From: Bacteroidota bacterium
GTDB lineage: Bacteria; Bacteroidota; Bacteroidia; Chitinophagales; Chitinophagaceae
DNA: 37,346 nt
Direction of reading: 5' to 3'
Assembly: GCA_005884665.1 (NCBI GenBank)
Contig: VBAT01000061.1
Span: 1-37,346, forward strand
In this document: positions 16,463-26,382 of the stretch, piece after piece
How the letters are laid out: every line of letters starts with the position of its first letter
How positions within the stretch are numbered: position 1 is the stretch's first letter
Notes under the pieces: generated by a model
Databases searched by the model: none
What the model was told of the DNA's origin: nothing
Seen by the model: only the letters and a program-made list of their open reading frames with translations
Made by a program: the position numbers and the translations under genes

Positions 16463-19027
16463 GAACAGGTACACGTTTGTTGCGTAATCGTAATTGTTTA
16501 CGAATGCTGAGAAACTGCTTGTCTTCCCTGGAGTCGTTCTTTGCCATGTAATAGCGTTATCCGGGTTGATACGGAACCAACCGTTTGGAGGGAAGGTTGC
16601 ACCTTCAAATCCTTCGACAACATTTGGTACAGTTGAAGAAGCCACAAAAAATGTGCGGGTCAGCGTATCATTCGATGGTGTACCGTCCGGACCTGTAGAA
16701 GGAGTGATCGGGTCGGCTACGAACAACTTGATAGTGTTATTGCCCACTGGCGGGGTGATTGCCGGGAAAGTAACTGTAGTACTTGCACCGGGAGCCAGGG
16801 CAATATTGTTGACCTGGATGAACGGAGCGCCGCCATTGAGTATATAACCCGTTTTGAAAGCTGAAACCGCTTCACCACCTCCGTTTCTAACAGTGATAGA
16901 AGGAGCAAATGGCGGAGCACATTCAGTATTGTTAGGTCTTACGATCGCTGTGGTCTGCATGTCCTTTCTCGGCTTCATGACAATGTTGATATTGTCAAGC
17001 CATGTCACATTCCCAAAGCCGTTCACATTCCGGAAAGCAACCTGTATCTGGCCAGCGCCAAAGAGATTGTTACCGATAGCCGGCTTAAATGTTCTCCAGT
17101 CGCTCTGTGCCGGTGGATTATAAAGTGCTTGTGAAGACCCTGCAGTAGCGAGATCAGGATCTCCTTTCGCCCAGATCGTCGTCCAGGTAGCTCCGCAGTT
17201 ATTGGTCACAAGGATCTTTAATGAATCACCCTGGATCGGGGGATCAAACGGACCGGGAACATAATTCTTATGTGCGAGATCAAACTGTATCAGCAATGAG
17301 TCATTTGCCAGTAAACCGGTAGTGCTGATCACGGGTGTAACGATATCGTCCACTGTATTTTGAACGTTAAAGTCATAGTTGTCAGCAACAGCAGCCCAAA
17401 CTGATCCTCCGGCTGCACCTCCGGTCGGATTGAAGCGGAACCATGACAAGCCATCGTTGTTGGGATTCAGATTTGACCATCCGACGGGCGTCAAAGTTGA
17501 TTCAAACCCATTGACTACGGGTAAAGCCGAAGGGGCAATTCTTATAACACTGGATGTTGCTGTATCATTTGTTGAGTTTGCATCTGTGAGACCGTTCGGC
17601 AATGTCGTGTATATTTTCAGCACGTGTGTCTGTATTGCAGCAACGTTAACCACCGGCAACGTTACGTTGGCTGATTGACCCTGTGTCAATGAACCTGTCC
17701 AACTCACTGGGTATCCAGTGGGGTTGGGTGTACCATTCAACATCAGGTTAATTTTAGCTGAAGTCAGTGTATTTGTTCCGAGGTTCTGAATAGTAACAAC
17801 CGGCGTAACCGTGGTACAGCCGATGTTTGTTCCATTCACGGGATTAATGATCACTGAAATTCTTGCATCGTTTCCTGCGGCGGGGGGAGGAGCAGTGCAG
17901 CCATTCGAAGTCTTGAGCGAGGCCCTGCAATTATCCAATACCCACTGCATACGATCGGCCTGCATTTTTGTAAACATGGAGTAGCAAGCGTCCTCGGTAT
18001 AATCCATATAGTTCTGGTACATTTTACCCGGGGCCGAAGTGGCACAAGCATCTGTTGTCATGCCGCTTGGACAGTTGGTTGTCTGAGCCGCCTGGTTGGG
18101 AGTGTCCCCAAAAGCAACGTCATTAGACGCTCCTGCGAGGCTGGCGGGTAATAAACAGGTTCCTGGTAATTGGCGGAAATCTGAAGTTGAACATCCACCT
18201 TCATCGCCCCAGATATGATAAAGACCCCAGTAGTGACCAAGTTCATGAGCCGCAGTACGACCCAAAGCGAAGGAAGGATCAACATAAGCGGGGTTATTTG
18301 AAAAACCTTCATATGATACGATCAAACCCTGTTCGTCAGCAGGGCCGGTACCTGGAAAAGTAGCAACACCGAGAAGACAGGGGCCGAATTCTCCCACCCA
18401 TATGTTTAAAAAACGGGAAGGATCCCAGGAATCCGCACCGCCACTTGCTGTATGTTTGACCAAACTATTGTTACCACAGTTTTGAGTACCGTTGAGTGTT
18501 GATACTACACGCTCGATACCGTTGGAAGGAAGATCGAGGGCATTACGCTGGGCCATGCAATAGCGTATCTGGCAATATCCATTATAAGCACGAACGGGAT
18601 AAAACCCATAAGCAGCATTGGTACTGTCGGCATTTGAACCTCCATAGTCCTCGTTCAACTTATTAAGCTGCCACAAAATATCGGCGTCGGTTACCTGTGA
18701 CTGCCTTGTAGCATTACCCACAATATGAAAAACAACAGGAACGGTGATGACGGTCTGTACTCTCTGATTCTGTCCGTTGGAAGGGTTTTCAGGGGCAAAC
18801 AGTGTCTTGTTTCTCTCTGCCATAGCTCTTGCATCAGGATTGGCCCTAAAATATTCTTCAAGAGACTGCATAGTACCGCAGCGGTTTTCTGGTGAAATTC
18901 GATTGGGCTGGGAAACGCTGACTGGCTTAACGCCGTTAGGATGCAGAAAGCGCTCACTTTGCGCATTTACATCCGTCAGCATGAGAATAAACAAACCTGC
19001 TAATAGGAGATAGGTAAAATTTTTCAA
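16459..19027 (-). CDS. Secreted M43 (pappalysin-like) zinc metalloprotease, N-terminal part, frameshifted
   Basis: The start is TTG at 19025-19027, giving a Sec signal peptide (LLLAGLFILMLTDVNAQS). The catalytic domain has the metzincin motif HELGHYWGLYH (H261, E262, H265, H271) and a Met-turn around YMDYTEDA (M341), as in M43 proteases, with many paired Cys in between. Two modules follow, each a CARDB-like part (DARISVIINPVNG; DMQTTAIVRPNNTEC) plus a jelly-roll-like part (VVNGFESTLTPVGW; VVEGFEGATFPPNGW). After NNYDYATNVYLFD the frame derails and stops at 16427. Restoring one T (GATTA to GATTTA) would read NVYLFDLPVNTTG and continue to 14955, giving about 1,356 residues. A single-base loss in the strain or a sequence error are both possible. 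No clear promoter was found. Confidence 0.88.
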
Positions 19028-19275
19028 AGCAGTATAGTTTTAAGTTAGAAAAAAGAGATTTGATTGGTTGCAAAGCAGCTACAATTATACAGAATAATAC
19101 AAACACCCCGAAAAAAATCTTCCCGGAACATTACCTCTCATTACCTTCTAATTTTCAATCAGTTTTTCATCATTAAAGGTTGCCTTTTATCCTCGATTTT
19201 ACGGTAAAATGTAATATCAAAAATGCCTATCTTCCGCCTTTGCCCAAACTACGGCATCATCCAAAACTACTCTAC

Positions 19276-20526
19276 ATGAATATCAAATTCCGGTTGACTA
19301 TTCTCAGCTTTCTGCAGTTTTTTGTGTGGGGGGCCTGGTTGCTTACAATTGGCACTTATTGTTTGAACGCAAAAGGCTGGACTTTCCCCCAGTTCGGAGC
19401 TATATTTTCAACACTGGCATTTGCATCCCTGTTCATGCCGGCGGTCACCGGGATCATCGCCGACCGGTGGATTAATGCGGAAAAACTTTATGGAGTATTG
19501 CATATTTTATACGGGGTGATCCTGTTTTATGTGCCCAGTGTAAATGATCCGCACACTTTATACTATGTAATGTTTGCTGCCATGATCTGCTATATGCCCA
19601 CCATTTCGCTGTCGAACTCAATCGCCTATACTATCCTGAAAAGAGAAGGACATGATGTGGTCAAAGTTTTTCCACCCATTCGCGTGTGGGGCACCGTCGG
19701 TTTCATTGTCGCCATGTGGACTACCAATCTCAGCGGAAGCAAGTCAAACTCGAATCAGTTTATCATTGCAGCTGTAGCTGCCATCATACTGGGGTTGTTC
19801 GCATTTACGCTTCCCAAATGCCCACCACCCCGTTCAATTTCAAAGGATGCGGGATTAGTGGAACAACTCGGATTAAAAGCATTCAAGTTATTTGCAACCT
19901 ATAAGATGGCTTTGTTTTTTATTTTTTCTATGTTACTGGGAGCCGCACTGCAATTGACAAATATGTATGGTGATTCCTTCCTTGATAATTTTAGCAGGGT
20001 GCCTCAATATGCCAATTCCTTTGTGGTAAAATTTTCAACAATTATCCTGTCCATATCCCAGATGTCGGAAACCCTGTTTATCCTGACAATTCCGTTTTTC
20101 TTAAGGAGATTCGGCATAAAGAAAGTGATGCTAATGTCGATGTTTGCGTGGGTAGTCCGTTTCGGACTGTTTGCTTATGGTGACCCGACGATTGTATATG
20201 GAATGGCCTTTGATTTTTTCAATATCTCCGGTTCCTTGTTTGTTGAAACGACTACCGACACCTCGATACGTTCAAGTGCACAGGGTTTATTTATGATGAT
20301 GACCAATGGTGTTGGAGCATGGTTAGGAAGCACAATAAGCGGATATGTGATAGCTAAGTATTTTATTTTTCCTAATGGCGACAGGGACTGGCATGGGATC
20401 TGGCTGACTTTTGCCATTTATGCGTTGATAGTAGGTATTCTATTCCTGCTGTTCTTTAAACATAAACATGTAGTAACTACAGGCGAAGCGAAGAAGGGAG
20501 AGGCAATAGCGATGACAGCACACTAG
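19276..20526 (+). CDS. Nucleoside:H+ symporter (NupG/XapB-like MFS permease)
   Basis: I choose ATG 19276, which gives 416 residues starting MNIKFRLTILSFLQFFVWGAWL, the usual N-terminus of the nucleoside permease family; the frame is open further upstream without family-like sequence. About 12 membrane helices are visible. Landmarks are FFVWGAWLLTIGTY, GIIADRWINAEKLYG, FPPIRVWGTVGFI in the central loop and SSAQGLFMMMTNGVGAWLG in the second half. It would import nucleosides with protons across the inner membrane. Neighbours give no pathway context. A repeat-rich gap and a bidirectional terminator separate it from convergent thioredoxin. Confidence 0.9.
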   Translation: MNIKFRLTILSFLQFFVWGAWLLTIGTYCLNAKGWTFPQFGAIFSTLAFASLFMPAVTGIIADRWINAEKLYGVLHILYGVILFYVPSVNDPHTLYYVMFAAMICYMPTISLSNSIAYTILKREGHDVVKVFPPIRVWGTVGFIVAMWTTNLSGSKSNSNQFIIAAVAAIILGLFAFTLPKCPPPRSISKDAGLVEQLGLKAFKLFATYKMALFFIFSMLLGAALQLTNMYGDSFLDNFSRVPQYANSFVVKFSTIILSISQMSETLFILTIPFFLRRFGIKKVMLMSMFAWVVRFGLFAYGDPTIVYGMAFDFFNISGSLFVETTTDTSIRSSAQGLFMMMTNGVGAWLGSTISGYVIAKYFIFPNGDRDWHGIWLTFAIYALIVGILFLLFFKHKHVVTTGEAKKGEAIAMTAH

Positions 20527-20551
20527 TCATTGGGAGTGGGACGTAGTAACA

Positions 20552-20645
20552 GGATGCTGGATACTGGATGCTGGTTACTGGCGCTTCAGTGCTGAAATCA
20601 ACGAGCATCTAACATTCGGCAACTAGTATCCAGCATCCAGCATCC
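20552..20645. repeat. Inverted array of 7-nt repeats between nucleoside permease and trxA
   Basis: The left arm has four tandem 7-nt units (ATGCTGG, ATACTGG, ATGCTGG, TTACTGG; 20554-20581). The right arm has three units in inverse orientation (CTAGTAT, CCAGCAT, CCAGCAT; 20623-20643). The arms can pair to a long hairpin, and the loop holds a small stem TTCAG/CTGAA (20585-20596). It resembles REP-type extragenic elements in form, with no coding frame. Confidence 0.8.
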
Positions 20646-20649
20646 GAAT

Positions 20650-20693
20650 AAAAAAAACCCCGCTCAACAAATGAACGGGGCCTTGTTTTTTTT
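20650..20693. terminator. Bidirectional terminator between nucleoside permease and trxA
   Basis: CCCCG (20658-20662) pairs with CGGGG (20676-20680), with further TC/GA pairing inside. An A-run lies on the left and a T-run on the right, so it can stop transcripts of both convergent genes. Confidence 0.85.
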
Positions 20694-20702
20694 AGGGGAA
20701 GC

Positions 20703-21023
20703 TTATTTCAAATGTGCTTCAATCTTTTTTACAAAGTTTCCTTTAGGCTGTGCACCTACCAGTTTGTCGACTACTTTACCACCCTTGATAAATAAGATGG
20801 CTGGAATAGAAGTGATGCCATAGCTCATCGATACCTGAGGGTTATTGTCAACATTGACCTTGCCAACATTCACCTTACCATCGTATTCTTTCGATAGTTC
20901 TTCAATTACGGGTCCGATAGCCCGGCAGGGTCCACACCATTCTGCCCAAAAATCGACTACAGTAAGTTTATCTGAAGCCAGTACGTCCGACTGGAAGTTT
21001 GAATCATTAAATTCTTTTGCCAT
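20703..21023 (-). CDS. trxA: Thioredoxin
   Basis: This 106-residue thioredoxin has the redox motif WCGPC in VDFWAEWCGPCRAIGP, the conserved cis-proline loop GITSIPAILFIKGG and a C-terminal helix ending KKIEAHLK. No signal peptide is present, so it is the cytosolic dithiol donor (reductases, peroxide defence, Msr enzymes). Length and motifs are standard. It is a monocistronic unit with a consensus promoter at 21073-21104 and terminator at 20650-20693. The symbol is given by family; other trx paralogs may exist elsewhere. Confidence 0.95.
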   Translation of the reverse strand: MAKEFNDSNFQSDVLASDKLTVVDFWAEWCGPCRAIGPVIEELSKEYDGKVNVGKVNVDNNPQVSMSYGITSIPAILFIKGGKVVDKLVGAQPKGNFVKKIEAHLK

Positions 21024-21072
21024 TATATTGATTTTAAGTTTTTAATTTTTTCGTTTGGTTCCCAGGGGGGTG

Positions 21073-21104
21073 CAAATTTAGTTCCGATTATAATAACATA
21101 CAAA
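21073..21104 (-). promoter_or_regulatory. Consensus Bacteroidota promoter of trxA
   Basis: On the minus strand, TTTG (21101-21104), a 20-nt spacer and TAAATTTG (21073-21080) match the -33/-7 consensus TTTG-N19-21-TAnnTTTG. It lies 50 bp before the ATG. Confidence 0.82.
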
Positions 21105-21203
21105 GCTGGCAGAAGGTTGTGTAAAACTTAGTGACCCGGATTAACTTTCATGCCATTGCTACAGGGTCGCTTACAAAATGTCAACATTGCGAACGGCTCT
21201 TTA

Positions 21204-24200
21204 TCAATTCGTTAACACCTGCACTTCCAGCTCCGGCTTGTTCTCCAGGAACCGGATCATCTCCTCATTCATCTCAAAACCCTTGGTGGCCAGCAAGTGA
21301 ATTTTCATGTTGTTTTTGGGCTCGCTTAACACAAATTTCAACGTTGCAGAGCCAAGATTGTATTTAAGGTTCTTTTCCATAAAACCGATCATGTCCTCGC
21401 TGATATCTTGCGGGCTTACCTCTATCGACACCTGCCTGGTCAGATTTCTCTTCATCGTTTCAGCCAGGCTTACACTGACCATTTTAAATTCGGCTTCCTC
21501 CTTATTGTACCGTTGTTTGAAATAACCGGTGATCAGAACTGTGCTTCCCTGTTGCAGGAACGGTGAAAACTTCAGGTAATCTTCACTGAACAGGAGAATT
21601 TCGGTCTTTCCGGAATAATCTTCCACAACGAAATTGCCGTATTTGTTTCCGCTTCGTGCAATCTTATGTTGTGCGTCCGCTATCAGGCCGATCACCCTGA
21701 ACATACGATTGGGATTGGGCTGCAGGGAGAAAGACTCTTTGAACTCGTTGAAATCGAAAACAGCGGTTACCCCATAATGTCTCATTTCAAATTTATAATG
21801 ATCGAGCGGATGCCCGCTTAAAAACATTCCTGTTACTTCCTTTTCATGGTTCAATTGCTGCATCAGTGACCAGGCTTCACATTCCGGTAACCGCGGTGGC
21901 GGTATTTCCATGCTTATCGGTAAATCGCCAAACAAGGTATTGGTCGTGGTCGCATTTTGTGTTTGGATAATCTGTCCGTATTTAATGATCCGTTCCAGGC
22001 CGGTGACCGTTTCATCAGCCGGTATATGGAAGAATTGTGCACGGTGATGCTCGGGGAAACAATCGAAAGAACCGGCATAGGCAAGGCTCTCCATTGTTTT
22101 TTTATTGACCGTTCTCTGATTGACTCGTTTTACCAGGTCAAAAACAGTTTTAAAAGGTCCATTCTTTATCCGTTCTTCAATGATACTTTCTACAGCTGCT
22201 TCACCCACGCCTTTCAATCCTCCTAATCCAAAACGTATTTCGCCTTTTTTATTTACCGCGAAACCCTTCAGCGATTCATTGATATCCGGTCCGAGCACTT
22301 TTAATCCCATCCGCTTACATTCTTCCATAAAGAACGTGATCTTGTCAATGCTGCCGGCGTTATTCAATACCGCTGCCATGTAGTCTGCCGGATAATGCGC
22401 TTTTAAATAGGCAGTCTGGTAAGCTACGTAAGCATAACAGGTCGAATGTGATTTATTAAAGGCATATTGTGCAAATGCTTCCCAGTCGGTCCAGATCTTT
22501 TCCAACGTATCGGCTGGCAATTTTTTATCAGTGGCTCCTTTCATGAACTGCGCCTTCATCTTGTCAAGAACCGATTTCTGTTTTTTGCCCATTGCCTTAC
22601 GCAATACATCTGCATCGCCTTTGCTAAAGCCAGCCAGTTTTTGCGCCAGCAACATTACCTGTTCCTGGTACACTGTGATGCCATAGGTTTCTTCCAGGTA
22701 ATCTCTCATTTCCGGTAGATCGTAAGAGATAGCTTCGCGGCCATGCTTGCGATCGATATAGTTTGGAATATAGGCAATAGGACCAGGGCGATATAAAGCA
22801 TTCATCGCGATGAGATCACCAAACTTATCCGGCTTTAATTCACGCAGGTATTTTTGCATACCCGGGCTTTCAAACTGGAATGTTCCGATCGTTGACCCAT
22901 GCTGGTACAGCTCGAAGGTCTTTTTATCGTCGAGCGAAATTTTATCAATATCTATTTCTACCCCGTGATTCTGTTTGATCAGCACCAGGGCATTTTTTAT
23001 GATCGTGAGTGTTTTTAACCCGAGGAAGTCCATTTTGATAACCCCTGCTTCCTCGATCACATTTCCTTCTATCTGCGTTACCCATAGTGAAGAGTCTTTT
23101 GCCGTGGCAACCGGGATGAGTTCGGTAAGATCTTTCGGTGCGATAATGATACCGGCTGCATGGATACCGGTATTACGAACGGATCCTTCCAGCCTCTCCG
23201 CTTCATGAAGAACTTTTGAAGCTAATGTCATCTCCTGTTTATAAATATCACGGAGCTTTTTTACACTTTCCATTTCGTCGCTGCCTAATCCATCTTTCGA
23301 ATGAAGTATTTTTCCCAGTTCGATGCCGGGACGATCGGGAACCAACTTGGTGAGTGCATTGGATTCGGCCAATGGCAGGTCCATTACCCTTGCCACATCT
23401 TTGATGCTCATTTTCGCGGCCATTGTACCGTAGGTGATGATCTGTGCTACCTGGTTCTTTCCATATTTATCGACTACATAGTCAATAACTTTTTGCCTGC
23501 CCTCATCATCAAAATCCGTGTCGATATCGGGCATTGATTTACGATCGGGATTAAGGAATCTTTCAAAAAGCAGGTTATACTTGATGGGGTCAATGTTCGT
23601 TATTCCTGTACAAAACGCAACCACTGATCCAGCGGCCGAACCACGGCCGGGGCCAATGAATACGCCTTTATCACGGCCAGCTTTGATAAAATCACTTACG
23701 ATCAGGAAGTAACCGGCAAAGCCCATTGTTTTTATCGTAAATAATTCGAAGCGGATTCGTTCGTCGATCTCGGGTGTTATCTCTGTATATCGAAGCTGCG
23801 CACCCTGCCAGGTGAGATGTTCGAGATATTCATCCTGGGAAGAAAATTCTTTCGGCACCTGGAAAAAAGGCAAAAGGATGTCCCGCTTCAGGTTGAGCAG
23901 ATCAATCTTGTCAACTATTTCATTGGTATTATCGATCGCTTCAGGAAGATCGTGGAATACCTTGCTCATTTCCGCCGTTGTTTTAAAATAAAACTGGTCG
24001 TTTGGAAATGCAAAACGTTTGTCTTTTACAAACACATCATCATCACTGAACTCGCGAAGCGCGGGCGTGGACTGTTTCTCGCCGGTGTTGATGCAAAGCA
24101 GGATATCATGCGCGTTAAAATCGGACTGGTCCACGTAATGTGAATCATTGCTTGCAATGATCTTTACATTATATTTTTTAGCGAGTTTTATCAGCACCAG

Positions 24201-24782
24201 GTTAACCTTATCCTGTTCCGCCATACCATGGCGCTGCAGTTCAACATAATAATCCTCCTGGAAAACATTCAGCCACCACTTGAATTCATTTTCTCCTTCT
24301 TCTTCTCCTTTCTTCAGGATCGCCTGTGGCACCATGGCGCCGAGGCAGCAGGTAGTTGCTATCAGCCCTTTGTGATGCCGCAAAATCAGTTCTTTATCAA
24401 TTCGGGGATACTTGCTATACATCCCTTCGATAAATCCCAGCGAAGTAAGCTTTATCAGGTTGCGATATCCTTCCTCATTTTTGGCAAGCAGGATCTGGTG
24501 ATTGCGCTGGTCTTTTAACTCTTTCGTGAATGTCTTGATATGGCGGTTGGCAGTAATATAAAATTCACAGCCGACGATTGGTTTTATTTTGGGTTTTCCA
24601 TTCTCGTCTTTATGCTTTTGAGCTTCGGCGACAAATTCAAATACGCCGAACATGTTCCCATGATCGCTAATCGCCAGGGCCGGCATTCCATCGGCAATCG
24701 CCTTTTTATACAGGTTTTGAATGGAGGCAGCTCCGTCAAGCAGGGAAAATTGGGTATGTACGTGCAGGTGAGAGAATTTCAT
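21204..24782 (-). CDS. dnaE: DNA polymerase III subunit alpha
   Basis: This 1192-residue replicative polymerase has normal DnaE length. The N-terminal PHP domain begins FSHLHVHTQFSLLDG and contains ISDHGNMFG and SNDSHYVD. The polymerase core includes FIGPGRGSAAGSVVAFC and the catalytic aspartates in PDIDTDFDDEGR, with thumb/fingers motifs such as NTGIHAAGI, KMDFLGLKTL and FNKSHSTCYA. The C-terminal OB-fold (MFRVIGLIADAQ, FVVEDYSGKTEILLF) is present, while the tail after it is short. It makes DNA within the Pol III holoenzyme. ATG 24780-24782; two tandem 7-nt repeats lie immediately upstream and no clear -7 box is seen. Confidence 0.97.
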   Translation of the reverse strand: MKFSHLHVHTQFSLLDGAASIQNLYKKAIADGMPALAISDHGNMFGVFEFVAEAQKHKDENGKPKIKPIVGCEFYITANRHIKTFTKELKDQRNHQILLAKNEEGYRNLIKLTSLGFIEGMYSKYPRIDKELILRHHKGLIATTCCLGAMVPQAILKKGEEEGENEFKWWLNVFQEDYYVELQRHGMAEQDKVNLVLIKLAKKYNVKIIASNDSHYVDQSDFNAHDILLCINTGEKQSTPALREFSDDDVFVKDKRFAFPNDQFYFKTTAEMSKVFHDLPEAIDNTNEIVDKIDLLNLKRDILLPFFQVPKEFSSQDEYLEHLTWQGAQLRYTEITPEIDERIRFELFTIKTMGFAGYFLIVSDFIKAGRDKGVFIGPGRGSAAGSVVAFCTGITNIDPIKYNLLFERFLNPDRKSMPDIDTDFDDEGRQKVIDYVVDKYGKNQVAQIITYGTMAAKMSIKDVARVMDLPLAESNALTKLVPDRPGIELGKILHSKDGLGSDEMESVKKLRDIYKQEMTLASKVLHEAERLEGSVRNTGIHAAGIIIAPKDLTELIPVATAKDSSLWVTQIEGNVIEEAGVIKMDFLGLKTLTIIKNALVLIKQNHGVEIDIDKISLDDKKTFELYQHGSTIGTFQFESPGMQKYLRELKPDKFGDLIAMNALYRPGPIAYIPNYIDRKHGREAISYDLPEMRDYLEETYGITVYQEQVMLLAQKLAGFSKGDADVLRKAMGKKQKSVLDKMKAQFMKGATDKKLPADTLEKIWTDWEAFAQYAFNKSHSTCYAYVAYQTAYLKAHYPADYMAAVLNNAGSIDKITFFMEECKRMGLKVLGPDINESLKGFAVNKKGEIRFGLGGLKGVGEAAVESIIEERIKNGPFKTVFDLVKRVNQRTVNKKTMESLAYAGSFDCFPEHHRAQFFHIPADETVTGLERIIKYGQIIQTQNATTTNTLFGDLPISMEIPPPRLPECEAWSLMQQLNHEKEVTGMFLSGHPLDHYKFEMRHYGVTAVFDFNEFKESFSLQPNPNRMFRVIGLIADAQHKIARSGNKYGNFVVEDYSGKTEILLFSEDYLKFSPFLQQGSTVLITGYFKQRYNKEEAEFKMVSVSLAETMKRNLTRQVSIEVSPQDISEDMIGFMEKNLKYNLGSATLKFVLSEPKNNMKIHLLATKGFEMNEEMIRFLENKPELEVQVLTN

Positions 24783-24784
24783 AA

Positions 24785-24798
24785 TGCAAGCTGCAAGT
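24785..24798. repeat. Two tandem 7-nt repeats upstream of dnaE
   Basis: TGCAAGC followed directly by TGCAAGT, 2 bp from the dnaE start codon. Short, so chance is possible, but it fits the pattern of 7-nt repeats at 20554-20643, 27131-27144 and 28700-28720. Confidence 0.45.
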
Positions 24799-24928
24799 TA
24801 AAGAAGTCCGCAAGACCCGTGGTGATAAATGTCTGCAGCCATGTCTTTAATTCTGCACCATCTGTGAATAAAAATTGCTGTATGATAAGAATTCTTCAAG
24901 TATCGGGCTCATGAGCGGCGGATTGCCA

Positions 24929-26164
24929 TTATTTCTTTCGAAAACTAAATACATTGATAGCCCCATTGGTATAACTGCATACCCATGCTTCCAGCTTTTC
25001 ATCGTTTTCAAAAATATCCACGCCAACAGGGTGCCCTTTGCAGGGCAATGAATGGACTCTTGTAAAACTGGTTTCATTTATTTTAAAAACATCCAGCGTA
25101 TCGCTGCTGTAACAGGTAGCAAACAAAAACTTCTGGTTCTTTGAAAGAATGATCGTTCTTGGCTTGCCGTGAGAAGTAACAGTAAATAATGTCTTCCCGG
25201 TACTCGCATCCAGGCAGGCGATTTTTCCGAGTGAATTATAGGAGATGAAAAGATGACCACTGGTATCCATTACGACATGACGTGGATTAGTAGCAACGTT
25301 CATATCCGAATCTTTTTTCCAGGTATCGTTATTGATCACGGCCAGGGTTGCACCTCCCATGATAGCTACATAGGATTTACGGCTTTTATCATCCACGGCT
25401 ATACCTCTTGGAATGGCCGCCATCGGAATGGTGGTAATCACTTTGCCAAATGGAAATTTATCCTTGTTTATTTCCACCACGCTAACAGTATAGGAATGCC
25501 AGTTGCTCACCAACAGATACTTGCTATCGGCAGTTTTAGAAATTATTTTAGGTGTTTTACCTGTTTTGATCAGCGGTACATCGAATGAATCCTTTCTTGT
25601 ATTGCCGGGATAAGTGACGAAGATCCTTTTTAAAACTCCCATGTCCTTTTTGGTTGGATAGGTATGCAATGCATCGATATTAGCTGTAACAGAATCCACG
25701 CGGATAGGAACAATCCCTTCTGCATTATGAAGCGACACCCATAATATCTTATCATCATGACTCAGGCAGGCCTCCACCGGTTTTTCCTGAATGGAAGGTA
25801 TGATGGTATCTTTTTCATAGTCCCATCCGTCTCCCCTGGTTGGTTTGAACCTGAATCGCCTAATTACTTTCCGGGAAGCCTGGTCAAATTCATATACGCT
25901 TAACCCTTCGAGGTTCATTGCGTATAATTTTGAACCAATAGCATTGAATAGAACAGATTTTGTTCCGGAAGCGGAGCGCAATAGTTCCACTTTATCATAT
26001 TCAAGAGATGAGTAAGGTCTTAATGCGGGAACTGTGTCATTCACGATAGCCATCGATGTATCAATGCCGGTAATAAGAGCCGGGGAAGCGCTTTCTGCGC
26101 TGATAGCACTCTGGCATCTGGCAAAGAATAGGATTATACCGATATAAAATAACAGCCTTGACAT
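24929..26164 (-). CDS. Secreted or lipid-anchored beta-propeller (YVTN-like) protein
   Basis: This 411-residue protein has an N-terminal hydrophobic signal (LLFYIGIILFFARCQS). The Cys at residue 17 could be a lipoprotein site, although FARC is a poor lipobox. The rest is a chain of propeller-like repeats with patterns typical of YncE/YVTN proteins: KLYAMNLEGLSVYEFD, KYLLVSNWHSYTVSVVEI, PRGIAVDDKSRKSYVAI, PRHVVMDTSGHLFIS, PRTIILSKNQKFLFA and HPVGVDIFENDEKLEAWV. About seven blades fit the length. Function is unknown; such folds usually bind partners or act in surface processes. The 146-bp gap to dnaE, its downstream neighbour on the same strand, makes co-transcription uncertain. Confidence 0.78.
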   Translation of the reverse strand: MSRLLFYIGIILFFARCQSAISAESASPALITGIDTSMAIVNDTVPALRPYSSLEYDKVELLRSASGTKSVLFNAIGSKLYAMNLEGLSVYEFDQASRKVIRRFRFKPTRGDGWDYEKDTIIPSIQEKPVEACLSHDDKILWVSLHNAEGIVPIRVDSVTANIDALHTYPTKKDMGVLKRIFVTYPGNTRKDSFDVPLIKTGKTPKIISKTADSKYLLVSNWHSYTVSVVEINKDKFPFGKVITTIPMAAIPRGIAVDDKSRKSYVAIMGGATLAVINNDTWKKDSDMNVATNPRHVVMDTSGHLFISYNSLGKIACLDASTGKTLFTVTSHGKPRTIILSKNQKFLFATCYSSDTLDVFKINETSFTRVHSLPCKGHPVGVDIFENDEKLEAWVCSYTNGAINVFSFRKK

Positions 26165-26328
26165 CTATGACGAACAATATATATTAAATATCTATCTGGT
26201 TAAACGTGTTGCTCCTACGCATAAAGCTCATAACCATTAACAGGTTTGCCAGCAATTGCTTAGTCAAAAGGGCAATTAAAAAATAATTTTTTCGTTGATG
26301 AATGATATTATTTGCGAATAATAAACTA

Positions 26329-26336
26329 TATTTTTG
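26329..26336 (+). promoter_or_regulatory. -7 promoter element of the NlpC/P60 gene
   Basis: TATTTTTG matches TAnnTTTG and lies 46 bp before the ATG. A TTTG 14 nt upstream is closer than the usual -33 spacing. Confidence 0.5.
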
Positions 26337-26382
26337 CAGACCGGCAGGATTATTGCGCCAATCCGGGCCTTAAATTAGCCAC

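Noticed and set aside
20527-20650. Possible CRISPR-like array from repeated GGATGCTGGATA units
   Set aside because: Units are 7 nt, contiguous, without spacers, and inverted halves; no cas genes.
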